Assembly: GCA_003094555.1 (NCBI GenBank)
Contig: NATW01000106.1
Coordinates: 1 to 42,010 of the forward strand
Length of the DNA: 42,010 nt
Reading direction: 5' to 3'
From: a gamma proteobacterium symbiont of Ctena orbiculata
GTDB taxonomy: Bacteria; Pseudomonadota; Gammaproteobacteria; Chromatiales; Chromatiaceae
The notes beneath the pieces were generated by a model. It saw only the letters and a program-made list of their open reading frames with translations, did not search any database and was not told the DNA's origin. Within the stretch, counting starts at the first letter, position 1. Every line of letters begins with the position of its first letter. The position numbers and the translations under genes are program-made. This document shows positions 34,264 through 42,010 of the stretch, piece after piece.

Positions 34264-34995
34264 TTAAGGCAGCGCCCTTTGCTTTGTGGTTGAAGCCTCC
34301 CTGCAATCATAGGCGCACTTGAATGCCTTGTCCGCCAATGGGAATTGATCCAGACGCAGTTTCAAATAGGCATATAACTCTCCCAACCAGGAAGGCCCGT
34401 TGTGGGTCGGTACAATCTCCCTATAACGGAAGTCGTAAGGGACAATCATAACCGCAGCGCGTTGCAAACCCACCTTAGCGGCCAGATAGAAGAGCTCTTC
34501 GATATAGTGGTTACCGATTGCCAGACAACCCGCTGACCATGCACTGCCATGAATAAAAATATTTGAGCCAGGTGTTGCCCGACCCTCTCTGGTTGCATTC
34601 AGCCAATCAAATCCGTTTGGATAATTGAGTTTCATAGAGAGATGAAAATGACTATTGGGATTGAGATCCACGATACGGTAGAACCCCTCCGGCACCTGTT
34701 TGTCCCCTTCGCGCAGTTTGGGTCCCACCTTTCCACTGGCTGCAAAAATGGCATAGTCGTGGATAAACCGCCATCGATTATGCTGATATGCCCACAACTC
34801 GAGTCGCCGACTCTCCTTGAACGCAATCAGCTGTATCCTTTGTGGTGGATAGTCGACGCCGACACGCTCAAAACGGGCTTGCAGGCGCTGTTCAACTCGG
34901 ATGCCCAAATTATCCAGCACCGCATCGAGCTCGGCATTCTGTGCTGCCCATGCCCCATCCACCATCAGAGTAAGCAGTAACAGGAGTCGTCTCAT
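34264..34995 (-). CDS. L,D-transpeptidase (YkuD domain) with signal peptide
   Basis: YkuD enzymes form 3-3 crosslinks or attach lipoprotein or other groups to peptidoglycan. The signature IFIHGSAWSAGCLAIG has H149, S154 and the catalytic C157. A signal peptide is seen (LLLLLTLMVDGAWA). The 243 residues and the single-domain layout resemble YafK/ErfK-like proteins of the murein family. The start is within four bases of the amidotransferase stop (ATGA overlap), so translation is coupled. This places a peptidoglycan transpeptidase at the end of the sortase operon. Confidence 0.9.
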   Translation of the reverse strand: MRRLLLLLTLMVDGAWAAQNAELDAVLDNLGIRVEQRLQARFERVGVDYPPQRIQLIAFKESRRLELWAYQHNRWRFIHDYAIFAASGKVGPKLREGDKQVPEGFYRIVDLNPNSHFHLSMKLNYPNGFDWLNATREGRATPGSNIFIHGSAWSAGCLAIGNHYIEELFYLAAKVGLQRAAVMIVPYDFRYREIVPTHNGPSWLGELYAYLKLRLDQFPLADKAFKCAYDCREASTTKQRALP

Positions 34996-35711
34996 AACCC
35001 TCCCTGCTTGGCGATTACACGCTCAACCCATCTGCCATAAATAAGATCGGAGATCCTATGCAAGGCTTCGATCTGCTGATCGATAGCGCTCAAAATCACT
35101 TGCGCCGATTGACTGCAGTCTGAATCGAGCAACAGATCGCTACCATAGCGTTCAATCCAGTTTTCCACCATCTCGCGAGTCATCTCTAGATGAAACTGCA
35201 TACCGATGTGGTCACCCATGACAAATCCTTGCTGTTCGAAGCAGTTGCTTCGCAGCAGATGCTGACTATGTGGCGGCAGTGTGTAGGTATCCGCATGCCA
35301 GTGAAAGGCTGTGAATTGCTCTGGAATACCCTCCAGCCAACCATCATGATCATGCTCCGCCAGGGTTTGTACCGGATGCCAGCCTATCTCCATCCCCTTG
35401 CCCCGGGTGATCTCGCCTCCCAGTGCCCGGCTCATCAGTTGCGCTCCGAAACAGATCCCCATGACGGGCAGATCCTGATCGATTGCCTTTCGGATCAGCT
35501 GCAGTTCCCCCTCCATCCAAGGCAGCTGATCATTGACACTGACCCCGGCCCCCATAAAAACCAATCCTGAGACATCGTGGGTCTGTAACGGGATGGGATG
35601 ATCATCATCTATGCAGACCATCTCCCAGGGGATGGCGTGAGACTGCAGATAATCACCCAGATAACCGGGATGCTGACAGACGAGATGGCGAAATATTCGG
35701 ATCGGCTTCAT
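34992..35711 (-). CDS. Class I glutamine amidotransferase-like protein
   Basis: The protein is a stand-alone class I GATase domain, similar to the amidotransferase part of GMP synthase (COG0518). The triad is complete: C87 in GICFGAQLM, H174 and E176 in GMQFHLEMT. It has no synthetase domain and no signal peptide, so the ammonia acceptor is unknown. The coding region begins inside the sortase 3' end (59-base overlap) and ends with an ATGA overlap with the transpeptidase. No clear ribosome site precedes it, which fits coupled translation. Confidence 0.9.
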   Translation of the reverse strand: MKPIRIFRHLVCQHPGYLGDYLQSHAIPWEMVCIDDDHPIPLQTHDVSGLVFMGAGVSVNDQLPWMEGELQLIRKAIDQDLPVMGICFGAQLMSRALGGEITRGKGMEIGWHPVQTLAEHDHDGWLEGIPEQFTAFHWHADTYTLPPHSQHLLRSNCFEQQGFVMGDHIGMQFHLEMTREMVENWIERYGSDLLLDSDCSQSAQVILSAIDQQIEALHRISDLIYGRWVERVIAKQGGL

Positions 35712-36351
35712 TCAGGTTTGTAATTATAGTTTGGTTCAACATCGATTCTAACCCGAATGTCTGTCTAGATTCAGCTTCTGCCCACACCACATATCGCAAC
35801 TCCCCCCCTGGTCGAAGGGCCTCAAATGGATAACAGGTCACCAGTATCAATTCCCGCTCCCCATGATCCGATATCAGCCGACTCTGCCATTGATCGACAA
35901 CAGCGGTGGCAGTCACGCGATACATAACCCTGGATTTATCAGGGGTATCCAGCAGCAACCGGTCTCCCTGGCGAAGCCCTTTGAGAAAGCGGAAGTGAGT
36001 ATCTCTGTGGCCGGCCATGAGACTCGCTCCCTCGGTGCCGGGCAGGGCCGTCTGCATTGCCCATCCCGGGCCGAATGCCAGGGTTCTACCGCTGACACCC
36101 GCCAGTATATAGCGCCTTACACCCAACCTGGGCACCTCTAAGCGTGCAACCGGCCAGGTATCGGCCCAGGGCCAGGGTTGGATGTTATCTGCGTGTGAAG
36201 CCGTTACATTCCAAGCGGTTGCAATCAATGCCTGGGCCAACCAGGCCTTCGCTTCGATCCAAGCCCCCTGGACGAGAAAACAGCAGGCAAGCAAGAACAG
36301 GAGCGGTGATATATGGCGCGATCTCAGGATGTTGCTGAACAGGGTTTTCAT
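35653..36351 (-). CDS. Class GN (marine proteobacterial) sortase
   Basis: Sortases are cysteine transpeptidases that cleave LPXTG-like signals. A membrane anchor or signal is at about residues 15-45. The sortase core includes LMAGHRDTHFRFL with H115, LILVTCYPF with C173, and candidate R186. I start at ATG 36351, four bases inside the target stop (ATGA), rather than at upstream ATGs whose N-termini overlap the target gene. The usual sortase fold ends near residue 194; about 38 extra residues continue and overlap the downstream amidotransferase by 59 bases. It belongs to the dedicated proteobacterial sortase module together with the adjacent target and PdsO. Confidence 0.92.
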   Translation of the reverse strand: MKTLFSNILRSRHISPLLFLLACCFLVQGAWIEAKAWLAQALIATAWNVTASHADNIQPWPWADTWPVARLEVPRLGVRRYILAGVSGRTLAFGPGWAMQTALPGTEGASLMAGHRDTHFRFLKGLRQGDRLLLDTPDKSRVMYRVTATAVVDQWQSRLISDHGERELILVTCYPFEALRPGGELRYVVWAEAESRQTFGLESMLNQTIITNLNEADPNISPSRLSASRLSG

Positions 36352-38510
36352 TTGCATCCAGGGGCAGAGCCCTGCCCTGCGCGCATGCATCGAGTAAACA
36401 CTATCCAAAGTAGCAGCAAGAGACTTCCCAGGAGCAACATCAGCGGGGCTGGAGTTGCCGTTTGCGGTAACCGGCCGAAGACAGACTCGGCATGCCATCC
36501 CGCGGGAAGATTGACCGGCATCATGCCACCCTCCAGGCCCTCGCCATGGGGTCGAACAACCCTTTTCTCCACCGCCACCAGGCTCGTATAGGGGGAGACG
36601 AGCTGATGCTTCAAAGCCAAATCGACCACACTCTGGCGCTTGCTATCCTGTGCCAATTCATCCTTCGGCAGTGCCAGCAGGCTCGCAATTCGCCGCCTGG
36701 CCCATAGCGCATGGACTCCCGTCACCTGCCCGGTCGACTGAACCTGGACGTTCTGCTGCCAGATATCGTCACCTCTTCTAGCTTGGATTGCCAGACTGCC
36801 CTCAAGCCGTCTCCCCTTAAGCGCTATCATCAATGGTTCACCCAGGTAGAGATCCGGGAGTCGTTGCGGTTCAAGATCAATATCCCCCGGACCCTGCCAT
36901 TCCAGGGTTAAATGACTCAAGGCCGGGTACTCGAGTTTCTCCAACAGGGCCTGCATTCGACTTGCCACTTCGGTTAGATCACCGATGTAGGTAAAACTGC
37001 CACGTCCATATTGCGCGGCACGCTGCATGAAGAGCGTGTTCGGTGCCGATCCGATACCGACCGTAAACAGACGGCTGGCACCCAAACGTTGACGGATCAG
37101 ATCAAACAGCGCCTGTTCATTGCCAACACTACCATCGGTGAGAAACACTACCTGACGCAGTCGAGTCTCATGGTTCTGATTGAGCAGGGCCTTTTCCAGG
37201 GCGGAAAGCATCTCAGTACCACCCTCTGCCTGCATCCGATCGATAAAGCGGATTGCCTGACTCAGATTACTCCTGTTGGCCGGCTGGGGTGTCAGGAACA
37301 GCATTTGGCTCCGATTATTGAAACCGATGAGATTGAAACGGTCTGTTGGCTGCAAACGGGCAATCGAGAGTCGCAGGGCCGCTTTCGCCTGATCCATGGA
37401 TGCCCCGTGCATCGATCCTGAATGATCGACCACAAAGATCAGATCCCGATTCAATCCCGATTCATAGTGCTCTGTAGTGGGAGGCAGTAACATCAACAGC
37501 GCATAATCCTCATCCTGCCAATGATCGGTGAAGAGCACACTCCTTGGCATTGAATCCGCTTGTGGTTGCCAACTCAATAGGAAATCCCTGTCTGCCGGCA
37601 CCTCTCCTTCGGTCAATCGCAGATGAACCACACCCTGCCCATCCACGCGCTCCTGCATCGGATGGTAGTGACTAGTAACTGTCTGCAGCGGCATACCCGC
37701 ATCTAACCTGACTTGGAGCGAAACGGGATTGATCACCCCATCACCGGGATCCAGTACCGGTGGAGTGATTTGACTCGCATCTTCCACCTGATCACTATCC
37801 GGGGCCCACCCATAATGGGTGTGATCCACGGATCCAGCGGTGGATAGCGGATTCCCAGGTATATACCGCGGCCCGATCACCAACGGCAGCCGCAGTTCAA
37901 AACGACCCTCCGTGTAGCGGGCCTGTTGTTGAAATTCGATAACCACACGAATCTCCTCCCCAGGACCGATATTGCTCAGGGAAAGTGAAAAGATATTGGC
38001 TCGCTGTTGACTCATCAGAGTGGCTCTCTGACCCTGCTCCCGGGCCTTGTAGTAGATCTGCTGCGCCTTTTTTTTCGCTTCGATCCGCCCCTCGATCACC
38101 CGTTCACCGATCTGCATATTGAGACGTTCCACAGCCGACGATCCAGGCAGAGGAAACTGATAGACACCCTCCATCCAGGATTGACTTGGATTGATGAAAA
38201 GGTGCTCCACACGCACCTTGGCCAGCATCCCGGTGACATCCACCTGAATATCGCTTTTTAGCATTGGCGCCGACTGCAGCAGCTGACCATCCAATGATCG
38301 CAATTGCAGTTCAACACCCTCCTGCTCAAGGCCATCAGCCTCAACACTACTCCAGCCAAATACCAGCAAAATCAATAAAATGCTACCAGACACACCGGTC
38401 ATCACTGCTGCCAGCAGGGTCAACACCAGGTCACGAATGAAGAGCCCATTGCTGAAGGAGACCGGCCTCCCTTCCCTTTCTGAGGATTTAATTACGCTTT
38501 TTTGCAGCAC
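36348..38510 (-). CDS. Marine proteobacterial sortase target protein (VIT and vWA domains)
   Basis: This is the dedicated substrate class of Gram-negative sortases (TIGR03788 type). After a signal or anchor (LILLVFGWSSVEA), a VIT domain (about 60-200, e.g. VEHLFINPSQSWMEGVYQFP) precedes a vWA domain with an intact MIDAS DHSGSM near residue 360. The C-terminus has the sorting signal LPQTA (681-685), a hydrophobic segment (LMLLLGSLLLLLWIVF) and a basic tail, as sortase substrates should. The start is GTG 38510, with GGAGG five to six bases upstream. It overlaps the sortase by four bases. Confidence 0.94.
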   Translation of the reverse strand: MLQKSVIKSSEREGRPVSFSNGLFIRDLVLTLLAAVMTGVSGSILLILLVFGWSSVEADGLEQEGVELQLRSLDGQLLQSAPMLKSDIQVDVTGMLAKVRVEHLFINPSQSWMEGVYQFPLPGSSAVERLNMQIGERVIEGRIEAKKKAQQIYYKAREQGQRATLMSQQRANIFSLSLSNIGPGEEIRVVIEFQQQARYTEGRFELRLPLVIGPRYIPGNPLSTAGSVDHTHYGWAPDSDQVEDASQITPPVLDPGDGVINPVSLQVRLDAGMPLQTVTSHYHPMQERVDGQGVVHLRLTEGEVPADRDFLLSWQPQADSMPRSVLFTDHWQDEDYALLMLLPPTTEHYESGLNRDLIFVVDHSGSMHGASMDQAKAALRLSIARLQPTDRFNLIGFNNRSQMLFLTPQPANRSNLSQAIRFIDRMQAEGGTEMLSALEKALLNQNHETRLRQVVFLTDGSVGNEQALFDLIRQRLGASRLFTVGIGSAPNTLFMQRAAQYGRGSFTYIGDLTEVASRMQALLEKLEYPALSHLTLEWQGPGDIDLEPQRLPDLYLGEPLMIALKGRRLEGSLAIQARRGDDIWQQNVQVQSTGQVTGVHALWARRRIASLLALPKDELAQDSKRQSVVDLALKHQLVSPYTSLVAVEKRVVRPHGEGLEGGMMPVNLPAGWHAESVFGRLPQTATPAPLMLLLGSLLLLLWIVFTRCMRAGQGSAPGCK

Positions 38511-38645
38511 ACCGCACCTCCCCTCTGATCTGGGTCTGGCGGGAATCTGCTTCCGATCCGACAGCCACCCATCGGAAACTGTTGCCGATGGGTTTCTCCG
38601 GGGAGCTGTAGAAAAACTCCTCCCTCAGGGGTTGTCGATAGAACT

Positions 38646-39338
38646 TCATGACTCCTCCCCCTTGATCAGGGAGAGTCGGACCGTTCTGTCATAGGCCAGA
38701 CCCTCAGGATCATGAGCGGGATAACGTGCTTGCGCATTGCCGATGGAGTGGATTTCCATCCGATCTTCCGCCAACCCGGAGGCCTTCAGCAGATCGGCGA
38801 CTGCATCCGCACGGCGTTTGCTGAGGGTGTTGTTGTAATCGTCGCTTCCCCTCACATCCGCAGCGGCCAGAATCTGTAGCTTTAATTCGGGAAAGGCCTG
38901 CAACATGACTACCATGGCCTTGAGTTGGTCACTGATACCTGCTTCGATCTCAGCGCTGTCACTGCGAAATCCAAGACAAAAGGTATACCCCTCCTGGAGG
39001 GCCTCTACCCTGGCATATTCCAAGTCGCGTTGACGTTGGAACAGGGCCTGGTGTTCAGCGGCCGCAAGCTGTTCTCTCTGCTGCATATCCTGAACCACTT
39101 TCAGCTCATCCCCCAAATCAGCAACCTCCTGTTTACGGGCTTCCAGATCGCCGATCATGGCACCACCGGTAAGACCCAGAACAACCCCAGGCGCCCCGCC
39201 TAGGAGAGTACCCACCAGCACCCCGACCATGGATCCGGTGATAACACTCTTTTCCACCCTTTTATCCCCCTCATCCGCTGCCAGCGCAGATTGAAACAGG
39301 AGACATGAAATTGCCAATGCTACGAATGTTGTCTTCAT
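38646..39338 (-). CDS. pdsO: Sortase-associated OmpA-like protein PdsO
   Basis: PdsO is the OmpA-like protein of proteobacterial dedicated sortase systems. The 230-residue product has a signal peptide (LAISCLLFQSALAAD) and a glycine-zipper-like hydrophobic segment (MVGVLVGTLLGGAPG). A coiled helical region is followed by an OmpA/Pal domain with FRSDSAEIEAG and YNNTLSKRRADAVADLL. I start at ATG 39338, because AGGTG lies six bases before it; the open frame continues upstream to 39428 without a signal-like sequence. It begins a five-gene minus-strand run that includes the target and sortase. The usual PdsS/PdsR two-component genes are not seen here. Confidence 0.9.
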   Translation of the reverse strand: MKTTFVALAISCLLFQSALAADEGDKRVEKSVITGSMVGVLVGTLLGGAPGVVLGLTGGAMIGDLEARKQEVADLGDELKVVQDMQQREQLAAAEHQALFQRQRDLEYARVEALQEGYTFCLGFRSDSAEIEAGISDQLKAMVVMLQAFPELKLQILAAADVRGSDDYNNTLSKRRADAVADLLKASGLAEDRMEIHSIGNAQARYPAHDPEGLAYDRTVRLSLIKGEES

Positions 39339-39630
39339 TTTTTCACCTATTGATGTTGGCCCAGCGTGCCTTCCATGGCATATCAGTCCACTCCTGTGCT
39401 GCGCCGGTGTTGGTATTACCGACACCAATTACAGCCAATGGAGATGGCATTTTGCTCACCAAATTGGGGCAGTAGAGGGGCAAAAAGTGGCTACATTCTG
39501 TCAACCTGGAAGTAGTATTATGATTCGCGGTACAAAATTGCTGATAGACAATTGTAATTTGGACTAAAGTTATTATTTATGGATGCCGCCAAGCCGTAGG
39601 TATAAGGCAAGGAATCACCAGTAATCAAGA

Positions 39631-40053
39631 ATGAAAACTGCCTACTTCGCATTTATATTCGGATTTCTGTTGTGTTTCTGCGAAGCGGCACAGTCAGTTG
39701 ACCTCGTCATCAATCCAGATGTCACCCAAGAAAAACTCTCACGCCATACCTTGCGTTCCATATTCAGTATGCGGAAGACACAGTGGCCGGACGGGAAACC
39801 GATCCATGTCTTTGTTCTGGGTGACAAGAGTGACCTGCACAGACGTTTCACCAAACAGCTACTCGGCCTGTTTCCACATCAACTGAGGCGCGCCTGGAAC
39901 CGGCAGATCTATTCCGGTATGGGTCAGGCACCGATCAGAGTGGAGTCCGAGCATGAGATGCAGGAACGGGTAGCAAACACTCCTGGCGCGATTGGTTATC
40001 TATCAGAAGGGCGTTTTAATGAGTATGTACGAACCATCAGTATTGAGAACTAG
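39631..40053 (+). CDS. Half-size phosphate-binding-like periplasmic protein
   Basis: The 140-residue product resembles the short PstS-like periplasmic proteins. It has a signal peptide (FGFLLCFCEAAQS), the PBP segments LRSIFSMRKTQWPDGKPI and LFPHQLRRAWN, and ends in TPGAIGYLSEGRF, which matches the PstS-type ligand loop. It has only about half the length of PstS (about 320). No permease genes are nearby, so transport is unlikely. It overlaps the next gene by 35 bases, which suggests coupled expression and a sensory or porin-linked role; that is inference. Confidence 0.83.
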   Translation: MKTAYFAFIFGFLLCFCEAAQSVDLVINPDVTQEKLSRHTLRSIFSMRKTQWPDGKPIHVFVLGDKSDLHRRFTKQLLGLFPHQLRRAWNRQIYSGMGQAPIRVESEHEMQERVANTPGAIGYLSEGRFNEYVRTISIEN

Positions 40054-41227
40054 TCTGGTTGTTTGCCTGTTCGCACTACTCTGCATGTTGTCCAGAGGAT
40101 TGTCGGCCGCCGATCAGGTAGGATTTGACAGTATGTTTCAAGTACATGGATTCTTGACCCAAGCCTATGTCAAGACCACAGAAAATCAGTTTTTCGGCGA
40201 CAGTGAGGACGGCAGCTTCGATTTCCGCGAATTGGGCATCAATGCATCCTATCGTTTAACACCCCAGTTAATGGTCGCTGCACAGGTACTCTCCCGTCGT
40301 GCCGGCGAAATGTATGACGGTTCCCTCGATCTGGATTACGCACATATCGATTACACCCTGCAAACTGATGAAGACAACCGTTTTGGCTTCATACTCGGTC
40401 GGAGTAAAAACACCTTTGGATTCTATAACGACACCCGTGACGTGGCAGCAACCCGTCCAGGCATTTTTATGCCCCAGGCCATCTACTGGGACCGGGTACG
40501 TAACATGGTCCTCGCCAGTGACGGGGGACAACTGTACGGAGAAACTCAGATCGAGGATCACCTGTTTGAGCTACGCTTGATCGCCGGCAAAACCCCCATC
40601 GATGAAAATGTAGAGAACTCCTATCTAAACCCCGCCCTGAATTCTAAAATGGATAATGACGGCATCACCCTTGGTGGCAGACTGTTGTATGAGTGGGATG
40701 GAGGTCGTTTTAGACTGGCCTTGAGCAATGCCGCACTGACTCTGGACGCAAAAACAGACCTGTTCACACCTGGAGATATTGAGATCGACTATTGGGTGTT
40801 ATCATCACAATATAATACAGGCCCTTGGAGCCTAACCCTGGAATATATGTATCAGCCAATTGATTATGAGGGTTTCAGCGGCCTGATGGATGTGGCAGAT
40901 ACAACCGTGGATGGTTATTATATTCAAGGAAACTATCGGCTCGATGCGGATTGGGAACTATTCACCCGCTATGAAGAGAGCCACTATAACAAGGATGATA
41001 AAAATGGTGAAAAATCCAGCACTAATCTTGGCCCACCCGCACATACCTTCTTCAGTGAACTTTGGACGCTGGGTGTGCTCTGGGAACCTACCGAACAGCT
41101 GATGCTGCGCGCAGAATTCAGCCAAGTTGAGGGCACTATCTTCCTATCCAATCTTGAAAACAACAACCCTAATAGCACAGAACGGAATTGGAACTTATTT
41201 TCCCTGCTTGTCTCCTATAGCTTCTAA
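40019..41227 (+). CDS. Porin-like outer membrane beta-barrel protein
   Basis: The product has about 402 residues. After a signal peptide (LVVCLFALLCMLSRGLSAAD) comes VHGFLTQAYV, then alternating strands (FRELGINASYRLTPQLMVAAQ, each ending in aromatic residues) and the C-terminal SLLVSYSF with terminal phenylalanine, an Omp assembly signal. ATG 40019 has AGAAGG eight bases upstream; an earlier start at 39992 is not needed. It overlaps the PBP-like gene by 35 bases. The substrate is not shown. A sensor gene follows ten bases later, so all three probably form one operon. Confidence 0.85.
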   Translation: MSMYEPSVLRTSLVVCLFALLCMLSRGLSAADQVGFDSMFQVHGFLTQAYVKTTENQFFGDSEDGSFDFRELGINASYRLTPQLMVAAQVLSRRAGEMYDGSLDLDYAHIDYTLQTDEDNRFGFILGRSKNTFGFYNDTRDVAATRPGIFMPQAIYWDRVRNMVLASDGGQLYGETQIEDHLFELRLIAGKTPIDENVENSYLNPALNSKMDNDGITLGGRLLYEWDGGRFRLALSNAALTLDAKTDLFTPGDIEIDYWVLSSQYNTGPWSLTLEYMYQPIDYEGFSGLMDVADTTVDGYYIQGNYRLDADWELFTRYEESHYNKDDKNGEKSSTNLGPPAHTFFSELWTLGVLWEPTEQLMLRAEFSQVEGTIFLSNLENNNPNSTERNWNLFSLLVSYSF

Positions 41228-41236
41228 CCAGTCATA

Positions 41237-42010
41237 ATGAAATCGAGCAACGACAAACTTCAACAGGATGACGGGAATCGCCAGTCAAACAAGCGACACT
41301 TCCTTAGTCTCAAATGGAAGGTTGTACTCCTGCTCAGCCTGGTTTTGTTTATTATCAATGCCGGCTTTACAGGTATGGGATATCTTCAACAACGCAAACT
41401 ATTCGATACCTATCAGGGACAGATACTCGGCCAACATCACAGACAGGTCAAATCTCTTCTTGAAACCAGCTTCTACCGATTAGAGCAGATAGCGCTCATG
41501 ATTCCTGCACTGTCAGAAGCCGTAACAACCTCTGAAAATTCAACCTTGACAGAAAAACTGCAAAGATTTTTCCAACACAGCCAAGCAACGCTCGAAATAG
41601 ACTGGGGCCTTGAAGAGGCAGCCTTTTTCAGTAGTGACAACAAATTATTATTCAACTGGCACACAGGCACGCTTGATGGCTCTTTCTTGGAATTGGTTAA
41701 ATCAGTCAATCGCCTTGAAATACCTTTCAACACCCTGCATTGCAATATTCGATGCAGCCAATATGTCGCGGTACCCTTATTGGACGAGGGCAGACATGCA
41801 GGAGTCTTATTGGTTGGCCAATCACTGGCAGATGTAATTATTGAATTCAATGAACTTGCAAAAGCTGACGTCGCAATTATAAACCATCCTAAAAATTCTG
41901 AGGCTCTCGTAGGCAGAAATCGTTATCTGACAGAGTGGCAACGCTACATTGCTGCCTCGAGTAATTTAGATCGACTAATACCACTGTTACAGTCTCTATC
42001 CAGCGAAATC
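41237..42010 (+). CDS. Membrane sensor protein, probably double-Cache type (3' truncated)
   Basis: The frame is open from ATG 41237 to the end of the window (258 codons) with no stop. A cytosolic start is followed by a transmembrane helix at about residues 28-48 (VVLLLSLVLFIINAGF). Then comes an extracytoplasmic region with a helical opening (YQGQILGQHHRQVKSLLE) and beta-rich Cache-like strands (EAAFFSSDNKLLFNWH, RHAGVLLVGQSLADV). The output domain (kinase, GGDEF or EAL) lies outside the window. It starts nine bases after the porin stop and is presumably co-transcribed. Sensor type is inferred. Confidence 0.75.
   Translation, partial: MKSSNDKLQQDDGNRQSNKRHFLSLKWKVVLLLSLVLFIINAGFTGMGYLQQRKLFDTYQGQILGQHHRQVKSLLETSFYRLEQIALMIPALSEAVTTSENSTLTEKLQRFFQHSQATLEIDWGLEEAAFFSSDNKLLFNWHTGTLDGSFLELVKSVNRLEIPFNTLHCNIRCSQYVAVPLLDEGRHAGVLLVGQSLADVIIEFNELAKADVAIINHPKNSEALVGRNRYLTEWQRYIAASSNLDRLIPLLQSLSSEI

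Noticed and set aside
36352-36498. Longer sortase N-terminus from 36498
   Set aside because: It lies inside the target gene's coding end; the ATGA overlap at 36351 gives a normal sortase N-terminus with a membrane segment.
39429-39630. PhoB box ahead of the phosphate-binding-like gene
   Set aside because: Only a single CTGTCA half-site is visible near 39499; no direct repeat with 11-base spacing.

Overview
The window looks like core chromosome of a gammaproteobacterium. The 5' edge carries the conserved dksA-gluQ pair. darP, recJ, rsd/algQ, yoaA, mrcB, a slt-type transglycosylase, dsbA and a dihaem cytochrome c4-like gene all have gammaproteobacterial features. The Gram-negative 'marine proteobacterial' sortase module, a DUF1631-like c-di-GMP protein and a cytochrome c4-like protein suggest a Chromatiales-type (sulfur-oxidiser-like) lineage, but that placement is inference. 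Genes are tightly packed, with several convergent 3' overlaps (gluQ/darP, dsbA/GST, slt/cyclase, secreted protein/TauE). I saw no tRNA, rRNA, insertion sequence, prophage or CRISPR array.

Layout. 1-3.5 kb: dksA (5' truncated), gluQ, then darP and recJ on the minus strand. 3.6-7.5 kb: an isolated batD, a small SET-domain protein coupled to an unknown 87-residue ORF, dsbA and a GST. 7.5-11.6 kb: an AT-rich gap, a 610-residue conserved cytosolic protein, a Sel1-repeat protein and a glcF without glcD/glcE. 11.7-18.5 kb: slt, a large class III cyclase-like protein with two calcium-loop-like motifs, rsd/algQ, a Pro/Gly/Tyr-rich secreted protein and a TauE/SafE permease. 18.5-24.3 kb: two tandem periplasmic thioredoxin-fold proteins, a MidA-type methyltransferase, a pteridine reductase, glutamate dehydrogenase and bacteriohemerythrin with a strong terminator. 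24.3-33.2 kb (minus): yoaA helicase, an Mrr-like PD-(D/E)XK-type small protein, a PilZ-DUF1631-GGDEF-EAL protein and mrcB. 33.5-39.4 kb: cytochrome c4, then a minus-strand operon pdsO - sortase target (LPQTA tail) - class GN sortase - glutamine amidotransferase - L,D-transpeptidase. 39.6-42 kb: a half-size phosphate-binding-like protein, a porin-like beta-barrel protein and a sensor cut by the window edge.

The most interesting parts are: the five-gene sortase operon, which couples a Gram-negative sortase and its substrate to an amidotransferase and an L,D-transpeptidase; the cyclase-like protein with predicted Ca2+ loops and operator-like palindromes upstream; the periplasmic binding protein/porin/sensor cassette; and darP, which has no canonical start codon upstream of its conserved N-terminal motif.
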